Shown: positions 8,028 to 16,123 of the stretch, piece after piece
Layout: each line of letters begins with the position of its first letter
How positions within the stretch are numbered: position 1 is the first letter of the stretch
Source of the DNA: Promethearchaeota archaeon
GTDB lineage: Archaea; Asgardarchaeota; Lokiarchaeia; Sigyniarchaeales; SOKP01
NCBI GenBank assembly: GCA_019058295.1
Contig: JAHPZI010000001.1
Span: forward strand, 1-64,000
Direction of reading: 5' to 3'
Length of the DNA stretch: 64,000 nucleotides
Program-made: the position numbers and the translations under genes
The notes under the pieces: generated by a model
Seen by the model: the letters and a program-made list of their open reading frames with translations, nothing else
The model's database searches: none
Told to the model about the DNA's origin: nothing

Positions 8028-10991
8028 TTAACCCCCTCCAATAGGAGGATATATTAATGTTATAGTTAACAAGTCAATGCCGACCTTTTCAATTTCATCA
8101 ATACCCTGTAAATCTGTTGTAATTCCCTGATTTTTCAAATTAGCAATCATTTCTTTTCGTTCATCAATAATTTTTTCCAATCTTTCCTTTGCAAATGAAT
8201 TCAACAATTTGTCAAAATTGTGAATCGCCAATGCTTTGTTTAGATGCTTCTTTAACTCAATATCCTTTTTAGAATGGTTCTCCCAATCTGCTTTCCAAAT
8301 TGACTCGATTATTTCGGTACTTAGAACCTCTCCACTAAACAAATCAATCCCAATTCTAGTGATCTCCTCCATTAAACCCTTAGGCTCAGTATTGACCAGA
8401 TACCTAATTTTTATATGAAAGACAGCTAAGGCTTTTGAAGCCTCTTTGCTAAGAAAAGCTGCGGTCCGTCCATAAAATTCATTATCCACTGCAAAAGCCT
8501 CATTTTTTACCTTTTCTACTAGACCAGAAATTAGCGGATTTTTTAAATTGACTGCTTCTATATCATTTCGTGAAGCACTGATTTCTCTATTAGGAGTGAT
8601 TAAGTATTTATCTTCAAATTTAACTCCAATATCTTTTTGAACTTGGTCGGGAAGGGTAATCTGTAGAACATCTTCCTCATCCTTTTCCTCTTCTATAGAG
8701 CCATCATATAAATCTACAGCTCTCTGAATAAAATTAAGTAGAGTATTTGTATTTCCAATTTCTTGTTCTGTTAAGAGCATCCGCTGTTCTATTTCTTCAA
8801 GGTTAATGTTATTATGACCGTAAAATGAATCTTTAACCATTTCTTCTACGTTTTTCTTTGAAAAGAAGACTGAAACGATATCTTCAATTACTTCATGTGA
8901 GAATTTGATCCATTGATCCAACGTTTTTTGAACGTCTTCACGCTTTTCTTTTCTCCTTTTTTCTGTAAGATGATCAATTACAGATTCAGGATCTCCAAAA
9001 AATCCAGGAACAAAACCATAAGCTTTTTTAATCTCATCTGCCTTATGCACTAATGCTTCTAAAATATCCATCTCCAATGTATCCTTTAAAATTAGGGTTC
9101 TAATATACACTTTTTCTTTTGGTTGACCAAATCGATCAATTCTGCCATTTCTCTGCTCTAGCCTATTTGGATTCCAAGTTAGTTCATAATTAATTATTTG
9201 ATCTGCTGAAAATTGCAGATCAATTCCTTCTGCCATGCAATCTGTAGTAATTAAAATCCCATTTTTAGACCTCAGAAAACCATCGTATACGTCTTGTCTT
9301 TTTTGTGAAGCCATTTGACCATGAACAGTGAATAAATTAATATTCTTGAACTTTACAGTATTTTGAGTCTTATTTTCTAATTTTTCTTTAATATAATTTA
9401 AAGTATCGATATATCTTGTAAAGATTATTATTTTTTTTGAGATTTTGAACCTTTCTGGGAGTATGTAATTGATTAACTGATTGATTTTATTATCTTGATT
9501 CATTAATTCAATCGCAGATCTTTTTACTTTTATCAAAAGTTCTTTTTCTTTCACTAAATCTTCTGCTTTTTTAGATAAGATTAATTTATCATTTCGTAAA
9601 TCGAGTTCTTCCTCTGTTAGCCTGTCTGTTTCATAACCATCCATTACAGATTGAGCGGCCTCCTCAGTAGAGATAAAAGAATCTGTTTCATTTATTGCTC
9701 TAAAGTTTTTATTTATTTTATTATCAAGTTCTTCTAATCTGTTTTCGACAGAGCATTTTAAAGCATTTGGAGAGCTGATTGCTCGTTTATGGAAATGCAA
9801 TATCGTCCAATAGCTAAATTTCCTTTTCTCCTCAGGATCATTTTTTCCTCTGCTGAGTACATGTTGAGAAAATTCATTTATTAACTTAAAGCACTCATAG
9901 AATTTTTCAGATGCATCGATATAAACTTCTTCGGAATCACGTTCGGGAAAAGGATTTTTTTTATATTTGCTTTTTGATAACCAATCTTCCACATCTTTTC
10001 TTCTGCGCTGACAAATATGATTTATTGCTAAATCTCTATTAATCTCAATTTCGATTTGACTTCTACCATAATTAATGATAGCAGGATTAACCATCTCGAG
10101 TAAACTAGCAAAAGAATCTTTATAACCATTATGAGGGGTTGCTGAAAGCAATAATATATGAGGATATTTCTTCTTATTAGCTAATGCTTTAGCAAAACCA
10201 TAACTTTGTTTAAATGATTTTGAGCTTTCATCATCAGAACCTAAATGGGGACGCATAACATTATGAGCCTCATCAATTACAATCATATCCCAATCAAACT
10301 GAAGTATCTCTTCTTTAACACCCGGGCGCTTTCCATAGTCTATAGACGTAATAATGAAATTATAGTAACCCCAAGGATTACCCCCAACTAAAAGTTCAGA
10401 TTCTAAATATCTGCGATTTCGACGGGACATTATTACTGCATCGATACCAAAAAAATGCTTTAAAATAGTCTGCCATTGTTCTCGAAGATTTGCCGGAGTC
10501 ACAAATAAAACTCTATTAATCCTCTTCCTTCCTAGTAATTCTTGAAGAATTAAACCTGATTCTATTGTTTTGCCTAAACCTACATCATCTGCCAATAGCA
10601 ATCTCACGTTTTTTAGATTTAAAGCCATTAAGACTGGAACCATCTGATAAGAAATCGGAATCACTTTTGAATTCTGAAGGCTAATAAAGGAAGTTGTGCT
10701 ATAAATTAAATCGAGCTTTATTGCGTCTAACAAAAGCTTTTGATAAACAGGAGAACCAATCTTTTCAGCAGACGGATTTGGAACAACTGATTTTTTAATA
10801 GGCTCAATATCTGGTATTAAAAGCTGAGTTGAAGGTTGTCCTGTGATATTACTTACAGAATAAAGGATAAATTTCTTTAATTCTTCATGAATTTCTTTTT
10901 CTTTTATGATAATTTGATCAATTCGCCATAATCTATCTCTAGCTTCCACTATTTCTCCAATCTTAAAATCAGTCTCTAAAGTCAAATTCAA
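8028..10991 (-). CDS. SNF2-family helicase, DrmD-like (DISARM class 1)
   Basis: A 987-residue superfamily 2 ATPase of the SNF2/RapA type. Residues 1-30 form a small SH3/KOW-like start (FKIGEIVEARDRLWRID). Walker A is in LLLADDVGLGKTIESG near residues 130-145, the DEAH box in VIDEAHNV, motif III in LLSATPHNG, and the C-terminal helicase lobe carries AEGIDLQF and RLEQRNGRIDRFGQ. These motifs and the tail match helicases paired with Eco57I-like methylases, such as DrmD of class 1 DISARM. It is first in a minus-strand operon with two methylases. The 203-bp gap to divergent mcrB holds the promoters. Likely role: ATP-driven translocation on incoming DNA during restriction. DrmD rather than another SNF2 defence helicase is moderately certain. 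Confidence 0.85.
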   Translation of the reverse strand: MNLTLETDFKIGEIVEARDRLWRIDQIIIKEKEIHEELKKFILYSVSNITGQPSTQLLIPDIEPIKKSVVPNPSAEKIGSPVYQKLLLDAIKLDLIYSTTSFISLQNSKVIPISYQMVPVLMALNLKNVRLLLADDVGLGKTIESGLILQELLGRKRINRVLFVTPANLREQWQTILKHFFGIDAVIMSRRNRRYLESELLVGGNPWGYYNFIITSIDYGKRPGVKEEILQFDWDMIVIDEAHNVMRPHLGSDDESSKSFKQSYGFAKALANKKKYPHILLLSATPHNGYKDSFASLLEMVNPAIINYGRSQIEIEINRDLAINHICQRRRKDVEDWLSKSKYKKNPFPERDSEEVYIDASEKFYECFKLINEFSQHVLSRGKNDPEEKRKFSYWTILHFHKRAISSPNALKCSVENRLEELDNKINKNFRAINETDSFISTEEAAQSVMDGYETDRLTEEELDLRNDKLILSKKAEDLVKEKELLIKVKRSAIELMNQDNKINQLINYILPERFKISKKIIIFTRYIDTLNYIKEKLENKTQNTVKFKNINLFTVHGQMASQKRQDVYDGFLRSKNGILITTDCMAEGIDLQFSADQIINYELTWNPNRLEQRNGRIDRFGQPKEKVYIRTLILKDTLEMDILEALVHKADEIKKAYGFVPGFFGDPESVIDHLTEKRRKEKREDVQKTLDQWIKFSHEVIEDIVSVFFSKKNVEEMVKDSFYGHNNINLEEIEQRMLLTEQEIGNTNTLLNFIQRAVDLYDGSIEEEKDEEDVLQITLPDQVQKDIGVKFEDKYLITPNREISASRNDIEAVNLKNPLISGLVEKVKNEAFAVDNEFYGRTAAFLSKEASKALAVFHIKIRYLVNTEPKGLMEEITRIGIDLFSGEVLSTEIIESIWKADWENHSKKDIELKKHLNKALAIHNFDKLLNSFAKERLEKIIDERKEMIANLKNQGITTDLQGIDEIEKVGIDLLTITLIYPPIGGG

Positions 10992-11139
10992 TTCTCCTCA
11001 TCTAATATGATAATATTAAGTTTTTTGAATAATAAATTGATTTTTATTAAGATCCTATTAATCAATGATTTTAGTCCTTAATGATATTATTTTGTTATTA
11101 TAATATATAAATTTTTTAGACAATAAAGTATTCCTAAAG

Positions 11140-11157
11140 TTATAAATATTTAAATAA
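11140..11157 (+). promoter_or_regulatory. TATA-like promoter element upstream of mcrB
   Basis: The run TTATAAATATTTAAATAA lies 38-55 bp before the mcrB start, a suitable distance for an archaeal TATA box with a short 5' leader. The surrounding divergent region is AT-rich throughout, so this is a weak call based on position. Confidence 0.35.
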
Positions 11158-11194
11158 TATTCATCGAAATTAATAATGCATTAAACCAAAAATA

Positions 11195-13111
11195 ATGATT
11201 ATTATGGAAGAATTGAATTTTAAAAATGCCATTCTCAGTCTATACAATTTTGCTATAGATTTTAAACGATTTGAGGAGGATCCAGCAACTTTAGTGGATG
11301 TTATAAGAAAGTTTAGTAAAGAAGAAATAGAAAAACAAGCCCAAGGTTTTTCTAATTATATAGGTAAGTCGAATCAGCCTTTTGTTATAAATTTCATTAG
11401 ATATGTAATCTTGGATAAAATTCTAAAAAATATTAAGGTCAGTGTTAATATTATTAATGAGCTTATAGAGAATATAGATAATGTAAACCAAGATTATTTC
11501 AATGAATACCCCCGTTTCAGAGACGCTCTACCTAATAGGGGAGAAAAAGCAATAATGGCACAATGGACGGAATTTGCAATTTTGTATCAAATTTACTATA
11601 ATCTTCATAAAAATGAAATAAAAAAAAATATGAATATTGTCCAGAATTCTATTTTAAACTTTTTAAAAACAGAAGTTTTAATAATGGGAGGATGGGCTGC
11701 TAAAATTACCGATTTCAAGGGGCCTAGAAATTTCGGAGCTTCACATGTCTGGTTTTCATTTTATCCTGAAAAAGACTTTGCAAATCATAAAGAAGCATTC
11801 CAGATATTCTTGAGAATTTCTTCTAAACATATACAATATGGTATAGCTAAAGGAAGTGATGTTAGTATTGATACGGACTATGATCCAACAAAACATCTTG
11901 AAAAGGTTAATTTTGAGGATTTCACGTTAGATAAAATGAAATCATTTATTATTGAAGTATTCAGTGATTTTAAAAAATTTAATCAAGCTATAACCTTACC
12001 TGTAAAGGAAGGTACTAAAGAGGAGGGAGAAGAGAAACCAGAAGAGATAAATGGATCATTTACTCCAAAAAATATAATTCTCTATGGTCCTCCTGGAACT
12101 GGAAAAACATTTCTTACAAAGAAAATTGCCGTTGAATTAATCGAGAAAAATAAATATAATTTAAATTTAGAGTCAGAAGAAGTAGATTGGGATGAAATTA
12201 AAAAAAAATACAAAAAGTATAAAGAGAAAAATCAAATTAAAATAATAACATTCCATCAGGCTTATTCCTATGAAGAATTTATTCAAGGATATCGTTATAA
12301 GGATGATAAAGTAATTCTTTCAGATGGGATTTTTAAACAATTTGTTGATTCCATTCAAAATGAAGGAGATTGGAAAAGGGCATTTGTGTTTATAATTGAT
12401 GAAATCAATCGAGGAAATATATCAAAAATATTTGGGGAGATTATAACCATTATTGAAGAGGATAAAAGATTAAATGCCCCGAATGAAACGGAGGTAATAT
12501 TGCCATTTACAAAAGCCACAAAAGCTGAAGAAAATTTAGAAGAACAGAAATTTATTTTACCACCTAATCTTTATATTTTAGGTACAATGAATACAGCTGA
12601 TCGTAGTATTGCTCTTTTAGATATTGCTTTAAGAAGACGATTCCATTTTGAAGGTATTTATCCTGACTCGAATATTATTGCAAATGAACTAACAACTTTA
12701 AAAGACGAACACGAAGGGGATGATATTTTCACAGAGGATGATATTGAGAAAATTCAAAAAGCATTTGATAAATTGAATAAACGAATTGAAGTTTTATTAG
12801 ACCGAGATCATATGATAGGGCATTCTTATTTTTTAAAAACGATCACAAGTCAAGCATTCTATTCTGTTTGGTATGGTAAGATTATTCCTCTTCTTAACGA
12901 ATATTTCTATAATGATTGGGAAAAATTGAAAATTCTGTTAGGCGAGTATAATGAAATAGAGAAAACCGGATTTATTCAAGATTTAAAAACAGAATATAAG
13001 GATATTTTCAAAGAAGGAGGGGAAATTGACTACCCTCATAAAATAATCGAATATAAAGAAGATAAAGCTCAATTTCTTGATATTTTTTGCCGTACATTCG
13101 ATATTGAATAA
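11195..13111 (+). CDS. mcrB: McrB-type AAA+ GTPase
   Basis: A 638-residue motor subunit of a type IV restriction system that cleaves modified DNA together with McrC. Walker A GPPGTGKT is at residues 298-305, the McrB Walker B DEINRGNISKIFGE starts at 402, and the signature MNTADRS is at 465-471, followed by the arginine-rich ALRRRF. The N-terminal 290 residues contain a region (GGWAAKITDF, then HVWFSFYPEKDFANHKEAF) that looks like the MrcB_N/DUF3578-type DNA-binding or modification-sensing domain. The start could also be ATG 11204 (MEELNFKN). It is followed 24 bp later by mcrC. These enzymes normally use GTP to translocate DNA and activate the McrC nuclease. Confidence 0.92.
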   Translation: MIIMEELNFKNAILSLYNFAIDFKRFEEDPATLVDVIRKFSKEEIEKQAQGFSNYIGKSNQPFVINFIRYVILDKILKNIKVSVNIINELIENIDNVNQDYFNEYPRFRDALPNRGEKAIMAQWTEFAILYQIYYNLHKNEIKKNMNIVQNSILNFLKTEVLIMGGWAAKITDFKGPRNFGASHVWFSFYPEKDFANHKEAFQIFLRISSKHIQYGIAKGSDVSIDTDYDPTKHLEKVNFEDFTLDKMKSFIIEVFSDFKKFNQAITLPVKEGTKEEGEEKPEEINGSFTPKNIILYGPPGTGKTFLTKKIAVELIEKNKYNLNLESEEVDWDEIKKKYKKYKEKNQIKIITFHQAYSYEEFIQGYRYKDDKVILSDGIFKQFVDSIQNEGDWKRAFVFIIDEINRGNISKIFGEIITIIEEDKRLNAPNETEVILPFTKATKAEENLEEQKFILPPNLYILGTMNTADRSIALLDIALRRRFHFEGIYPDSNIIANELTTLKDEHEGDDIFTEDDIEKIQKAFDKLNKRIEVLLDRDHMIGHSYFLKTITSQAFYSVWYGKIIPLLNEYFYNDWEKLKILLGEYNEIEKTGFIQDLKTEYKDIFKEGGEIDYPHKIIEYKEDKAQFLDIFCRTFDIE

Positions 13112-13135
13112 TTAATATCAAGGTGTATTTCTGGG

Positions 13136-14464
13136 ATGACCTCTAAAACTATTGATCTTTATGAGTTCGAGAAGCTTAATCATAAAGAGCTAAAAAAACG
13201 AATTAAAAATTGTGTTAAAAAAGAAGTAGATGATAATTATATTGTAAGGATTAAAGACGAATTACAGAGAGTCAATAATAAACTAAAAGTTAAGGTTATC
13301 AAACTCTTTTTTGATTCTATCCAAGCTACTCAATATGTTGGATTTATAAGATTGAAAGATTTCTCTATTCAAATTATCCCTAAGATATATAAGGAAGATG
13401 AATCCCTACCTAATCTTAAGTATCTCTTATTTATTCTAAAATATATAGAATTTACTGGAATATCTTTAAAGAAATTAGACTTAGGATTTATGGGAGAGCA
13501 AAAAGGAGATATATTTAAATTTTTAATAGAAATGTTTATCTATAAATTATATGAATTAATGAAAACAGGAATTTTTCATACATATATTAATCTAACAAAC
13601 TCGACAGAATATATTAAAGGTAAATTGCTAATCTCCCAGCAATTGAAATACAACACCGTTAAACCATGGCTTTTTTATTGTAATTATGAGGAATTTAGGG
13701 AAAATAATCTCATTAATCAAATTTTTAAAAATGTATTAATTCTGTTGAAAAATAGTTATGGTTTTTTAAAAATTGGTAAAAAAATTGATAATATCTTAGG
13801 TATACTTCAAAATGTGAATTTGGTTAATATTAGTCCATATCATTTCGAGAAGTTAACCTTCACTAGATTAAATATAAAGTTTAAACCTCTCATTGAGTTT
13901 TCTCGATTAATTATAACCAATAGTAATATTAATTTTCAGAATAGAACCATTGAAAACTTTTATTTCTTATTTGACATGAATAGATTATTTGAAAAATTCA
14001 TAGGGGTCTTTATTAAGAAAAATATTGAAGAGATAAAGGTAAATTACACTTATAATATTTTGGAAGTTGAGGAACAAGCGAGAATCGGCTCTTTATTTGA
14101 TATTAAACTAACTCCAGATCTACTAATTGAATATGAATTTGAAGGATCTGTAAAAAAACTCCTAATAGATTTTAAATATAAAATGCTTTCTTCTAAGAAA
14201 TATCGTCATGGAATTTCAACAGCAGATTTATATCAGATGTTTGCGTATTCCCAATCTCAAAAAACTAAATTCAATGATGTAATTCTTCTCTATCCGAGAA
14301 TGTTCCAAGACGAAATAAAGGTATATATACATGAAATACCACCTGACAATCTTATAAAAATTTTTATAAAATTCATCGATATCGAAAAAATCTACGATCC
14401 ATCTAAAGATGATGTATCTCACACTATTCTAATTCAAGAAATTAATAATATTCTAACTATTTAG
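13136..14464 (+). CDS. mcrC: McrC endonuclease subunit
   Basis: A 442-residue protein placed directly after McrB. The C-terminal nuclease motif of PD-(D/E)xK type is visible: PD at residues 327-328, then LIDFKYK with D345 and K347, then STADLYQMFAY at 361-371, which is the usual McrC helix. The N-terminal 120 residues (VGFIRLKDFSIQIIPKIY) are the typical beta-rich McrC start that contacts the McrB ring. All nuclease residues appear intact, so it should be active. It is probably co-transcribed with mcrB and, after a 73-bp gap, with the PCNA-like gene. Confidence 0.92.
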   Translation: MTSKTIDLYEFEKLNHKELKKRIKNCVKKEVDDNYIVRIKDELQRVNNKLKVKVIKLFFDSIQATQYVGFIRLKDFSIQIIPKIYKEDESLPNLKYLLFILKYIEFTGISLKKLDLGFMGEQKGDIFKFLIEMFIYKLYELMKTGIFHTYINLTNSTEYIKGKLLISQQLKYNTVKPWLFYCNYEEFRENNLINQIFKNVLILLKNSYGFLKIGKKIDNILGILQNVNLVNISPYHFEKLTFTRLNIKFKPLIEFSRLIITNSNINFQNRTIENFYFLFDMNRLFEKFIGVFIKKNIEEIKVNYTYNILEVEEQARIGSLFDIKLTPDLLIEYEFEGSVKKLLIDFKYKMLSSKKYRHGISTADLYQMFAYSQSQKTKFNDVILLYPRMFQDEIKVYIHEIPPDNLIKIFIKFIDIEKIYDPSKDDVSHTILIQEINNILTI

Positions 14465-14537
14465 TGTATTTTATAAAATATTTTTTTTATAGGAGCTTAA
14501 ATCTTTAGATCTTTATTTTTAAGTAAATTTCATAGAA

Positions 14538-15635
14538 TTGTCATCTAAAAAAAATGCTTTTAATTGGGTTAATTTAGCAGAAAAAGGTAAAATTGAAGGT
14601 ATTGTTAGAAAAAGGTTGGAAGAGTTAAAAACTAATTCAATTAATAAATTTATTAGTGGTGATTTATCTTTAAATGAAAATAATCAAATACCTAATGAAA
14701 TTAAAGAACTGTTAAATAGCAAATTAGATAAAATAGTCTTAAATTTTTCGTTATTTACTGAAAAAGAAATTGAAGAAAAAAAAAATCAATTTTACTCAGA
14801 ATTAGAAAAAGAATTAGATTTAGTGATTAATAAGAAGGCCCTTTGTTCAATTGAATTTGAAGGGTATACATTTTATAACTTTTTTAAAGCTTTATCTTCT
14901 TTATTAGATGAAATTGAAATTGAAATTAAAGAAGACAAGTTATACGTTCTTACAATGGATCCAATTCGCATATCTACAATAGAAATAATCATTAAGAACG
15001 AATCATTCAAATTTTATAACTTGGGAAATCTTGGATTTAATTTAAGTGATTTAAAGAAAGTACTTAAATGTAAGAGCGGAGATGATTCAATTATCAGTTT
15101 AATTTTTGGAAAAGAAAAATTATATATCAAAATAAATTCAAAAAAATATAAATCGCAAATAGAACGGGAACTTAATTGTATCGATTATCATCAATCAGGC
15201 AAAATAAAAATAGATCGTCTTCACACTATTGAATATAATTGTTTTTTTGACCTATCAAAAAAGAACTTGGGATATCTAATGGATAATTTCGGTATTTACT
15301 CAGAAATTATTCATATTGAATGTTATGATAATAAAATATGCTTTATAGAATCTGGAGATTCTGGAACTAATGAGATCTCATGGGATAAGAATTCAAAAGC
15401 CAGCTATAATTTTAAATCTAAAAATAAAAATTCTAAGAATATTTTTATTCAAAATCAATGTCATGGTAACTATTCTTTAGAATTTTTTAATATGAATAAT
15501 AAAATGGCAAGTTTGCTAAATAGTTCAGATCAAATATTATTTTCAATTAGAGAAAAATATCCTTTAAAATCAGAAATAATATATGCTAAGCTCGGAGGTT
15601 CTTTTATCAGATTTTATATTTCTCCTCGAAATTAA
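14538..15635 (+). CDS. PCNA-like sliding-clamp homologue with N-terminal extension, McrBC-associated
   Basis: A 365-residue protein. From about residue 108 onward it reads as a complete clamp. FFKALSSLLDEIEIEI matches the first PCNA helix and strand, LYVLTMDPIRIS matches the archaeal LRAMDPSRV motif, and FNLSDLKKVLK matches the second helix. The second half ends in YSLEFFNMNNKMASLL and a terminal strand FIRFYISPRN, equivalent to the LAPR(V/I) end of PCNA. The first 105 residues are extra, helical and charged, with no recognised domain. Start: TTG 14538; an in-frame ATA lies at 14532. It is downstream of mcrBC in the same direction. A DNA-clamp role that loads or positions McrBC, or that senses replication, is inference; the PCNA fold assignment is strong by motif order. 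Confidence 0.75.
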   Translation: MSSKKNAFNWVNLAEKGKIEGIVRKRLEELKTNSINKFISGDLSLNENNQIPNEIKELLNSKLDKIVLNFSLFTEKEIEEKKNQFYSELEKELDLVINKKALCSIEFEGYTFYNFFKALSSLLDEIEIEIKEDKLYVLTMDPIRISTIEIIIKNESFKFYNLGNLGFNLSDLKKVLKCKSGDDSIISLIFGKEKLYIKINSKKYKSQIERELNCIDYHQSGKIKIDRLHTIEYNCFFDLSKKNLGYLMDNFGIYSEIIHIECYDNKICFIESGDSGTNEISWDKNSKASYNFKSKNKNSKNIFIQNQCHGNYSLEFFNMNNKMASLLNSSDQILFSIREKYPLKSEIIYAKLGGSFIRFYISPRN

Positions 15636-16123
15636 TTTTAAAGAAGAAAAATATATTTTGAAACTTTTCTTAAAACATAGAAATAGTTTAATTCTTACGT
15701 ATAGTTAATATAAACTCTGGGAGTTAGTATACCCCTGTCTTTTAGTTCTCCCATAATCTTCCCTACTTTTTTCGTTAATGAAATAGATACTGGTAAACTT
15801 TTACAAAAATCTGTGCAATTCTAGTCCAATATTGTTAAATTAATTATATTTCTTTCTAAAGTTTTATTATCAATATTGTTTTTTTTTCCACAATCACCTT
15901 AATAGCTTTCAGTATCATGCTTTCTGGATAGGTATCAAGATATCCCTTTTTTTTGCTGGAATTTCTTTCAAATACTGAACCACGAGCAATAGGTTAATCA
16001 ATTGATGTAATTGCTTTGACAATTTCAATATAAAAAATAATAGCTATTTTTATAGATTCTGATATTTTCTAATGATCTTTTACATTTATGAAAATTTATA
16101 TAATTTTATATCTAATATTTATT
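15636..16123. other. Intergenic stretch with possible gene remnant
   Basis: No intact gene is visible in these 488 bp. On the minus strand, about 15,708-15,822 reads as a protein-like C-terminus (SLPVSISLTKKVGKIMGELK followed by DRGILTPRVY and a stop). A second piece around 15,885-16,000 contains GSVFERNSSKKKG and LKAIKVIVEKK in a different frame. The pieces are separated by stops and frame changes. The first piece looks like a winged-helix end, as in replication or transcription factors. It may be a decayed gene; the parent was not identified. Confidence 0.3.
16095..16103 (+). promoter_or_regulatory. TATA box for the DUF262/HNH gene
   Basis: TTTATATAA is centred about 25 bp upstream of the ATG at 16124. 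That is the archaeal TATA-to-transcription-start distance for a leaderless mRNA. It supports the 16124 start over the upstream ATG at 16088, which would lie before this element. Confidence 0.45.

Noticed and set aside
16088..16123. Hydrophobic N-terminal extension of the DUF262/HNH protein
   Set aside because: It overlaps a well-placed TATA box and adds a hydrophobic stretch not expected in this cytosolic family.
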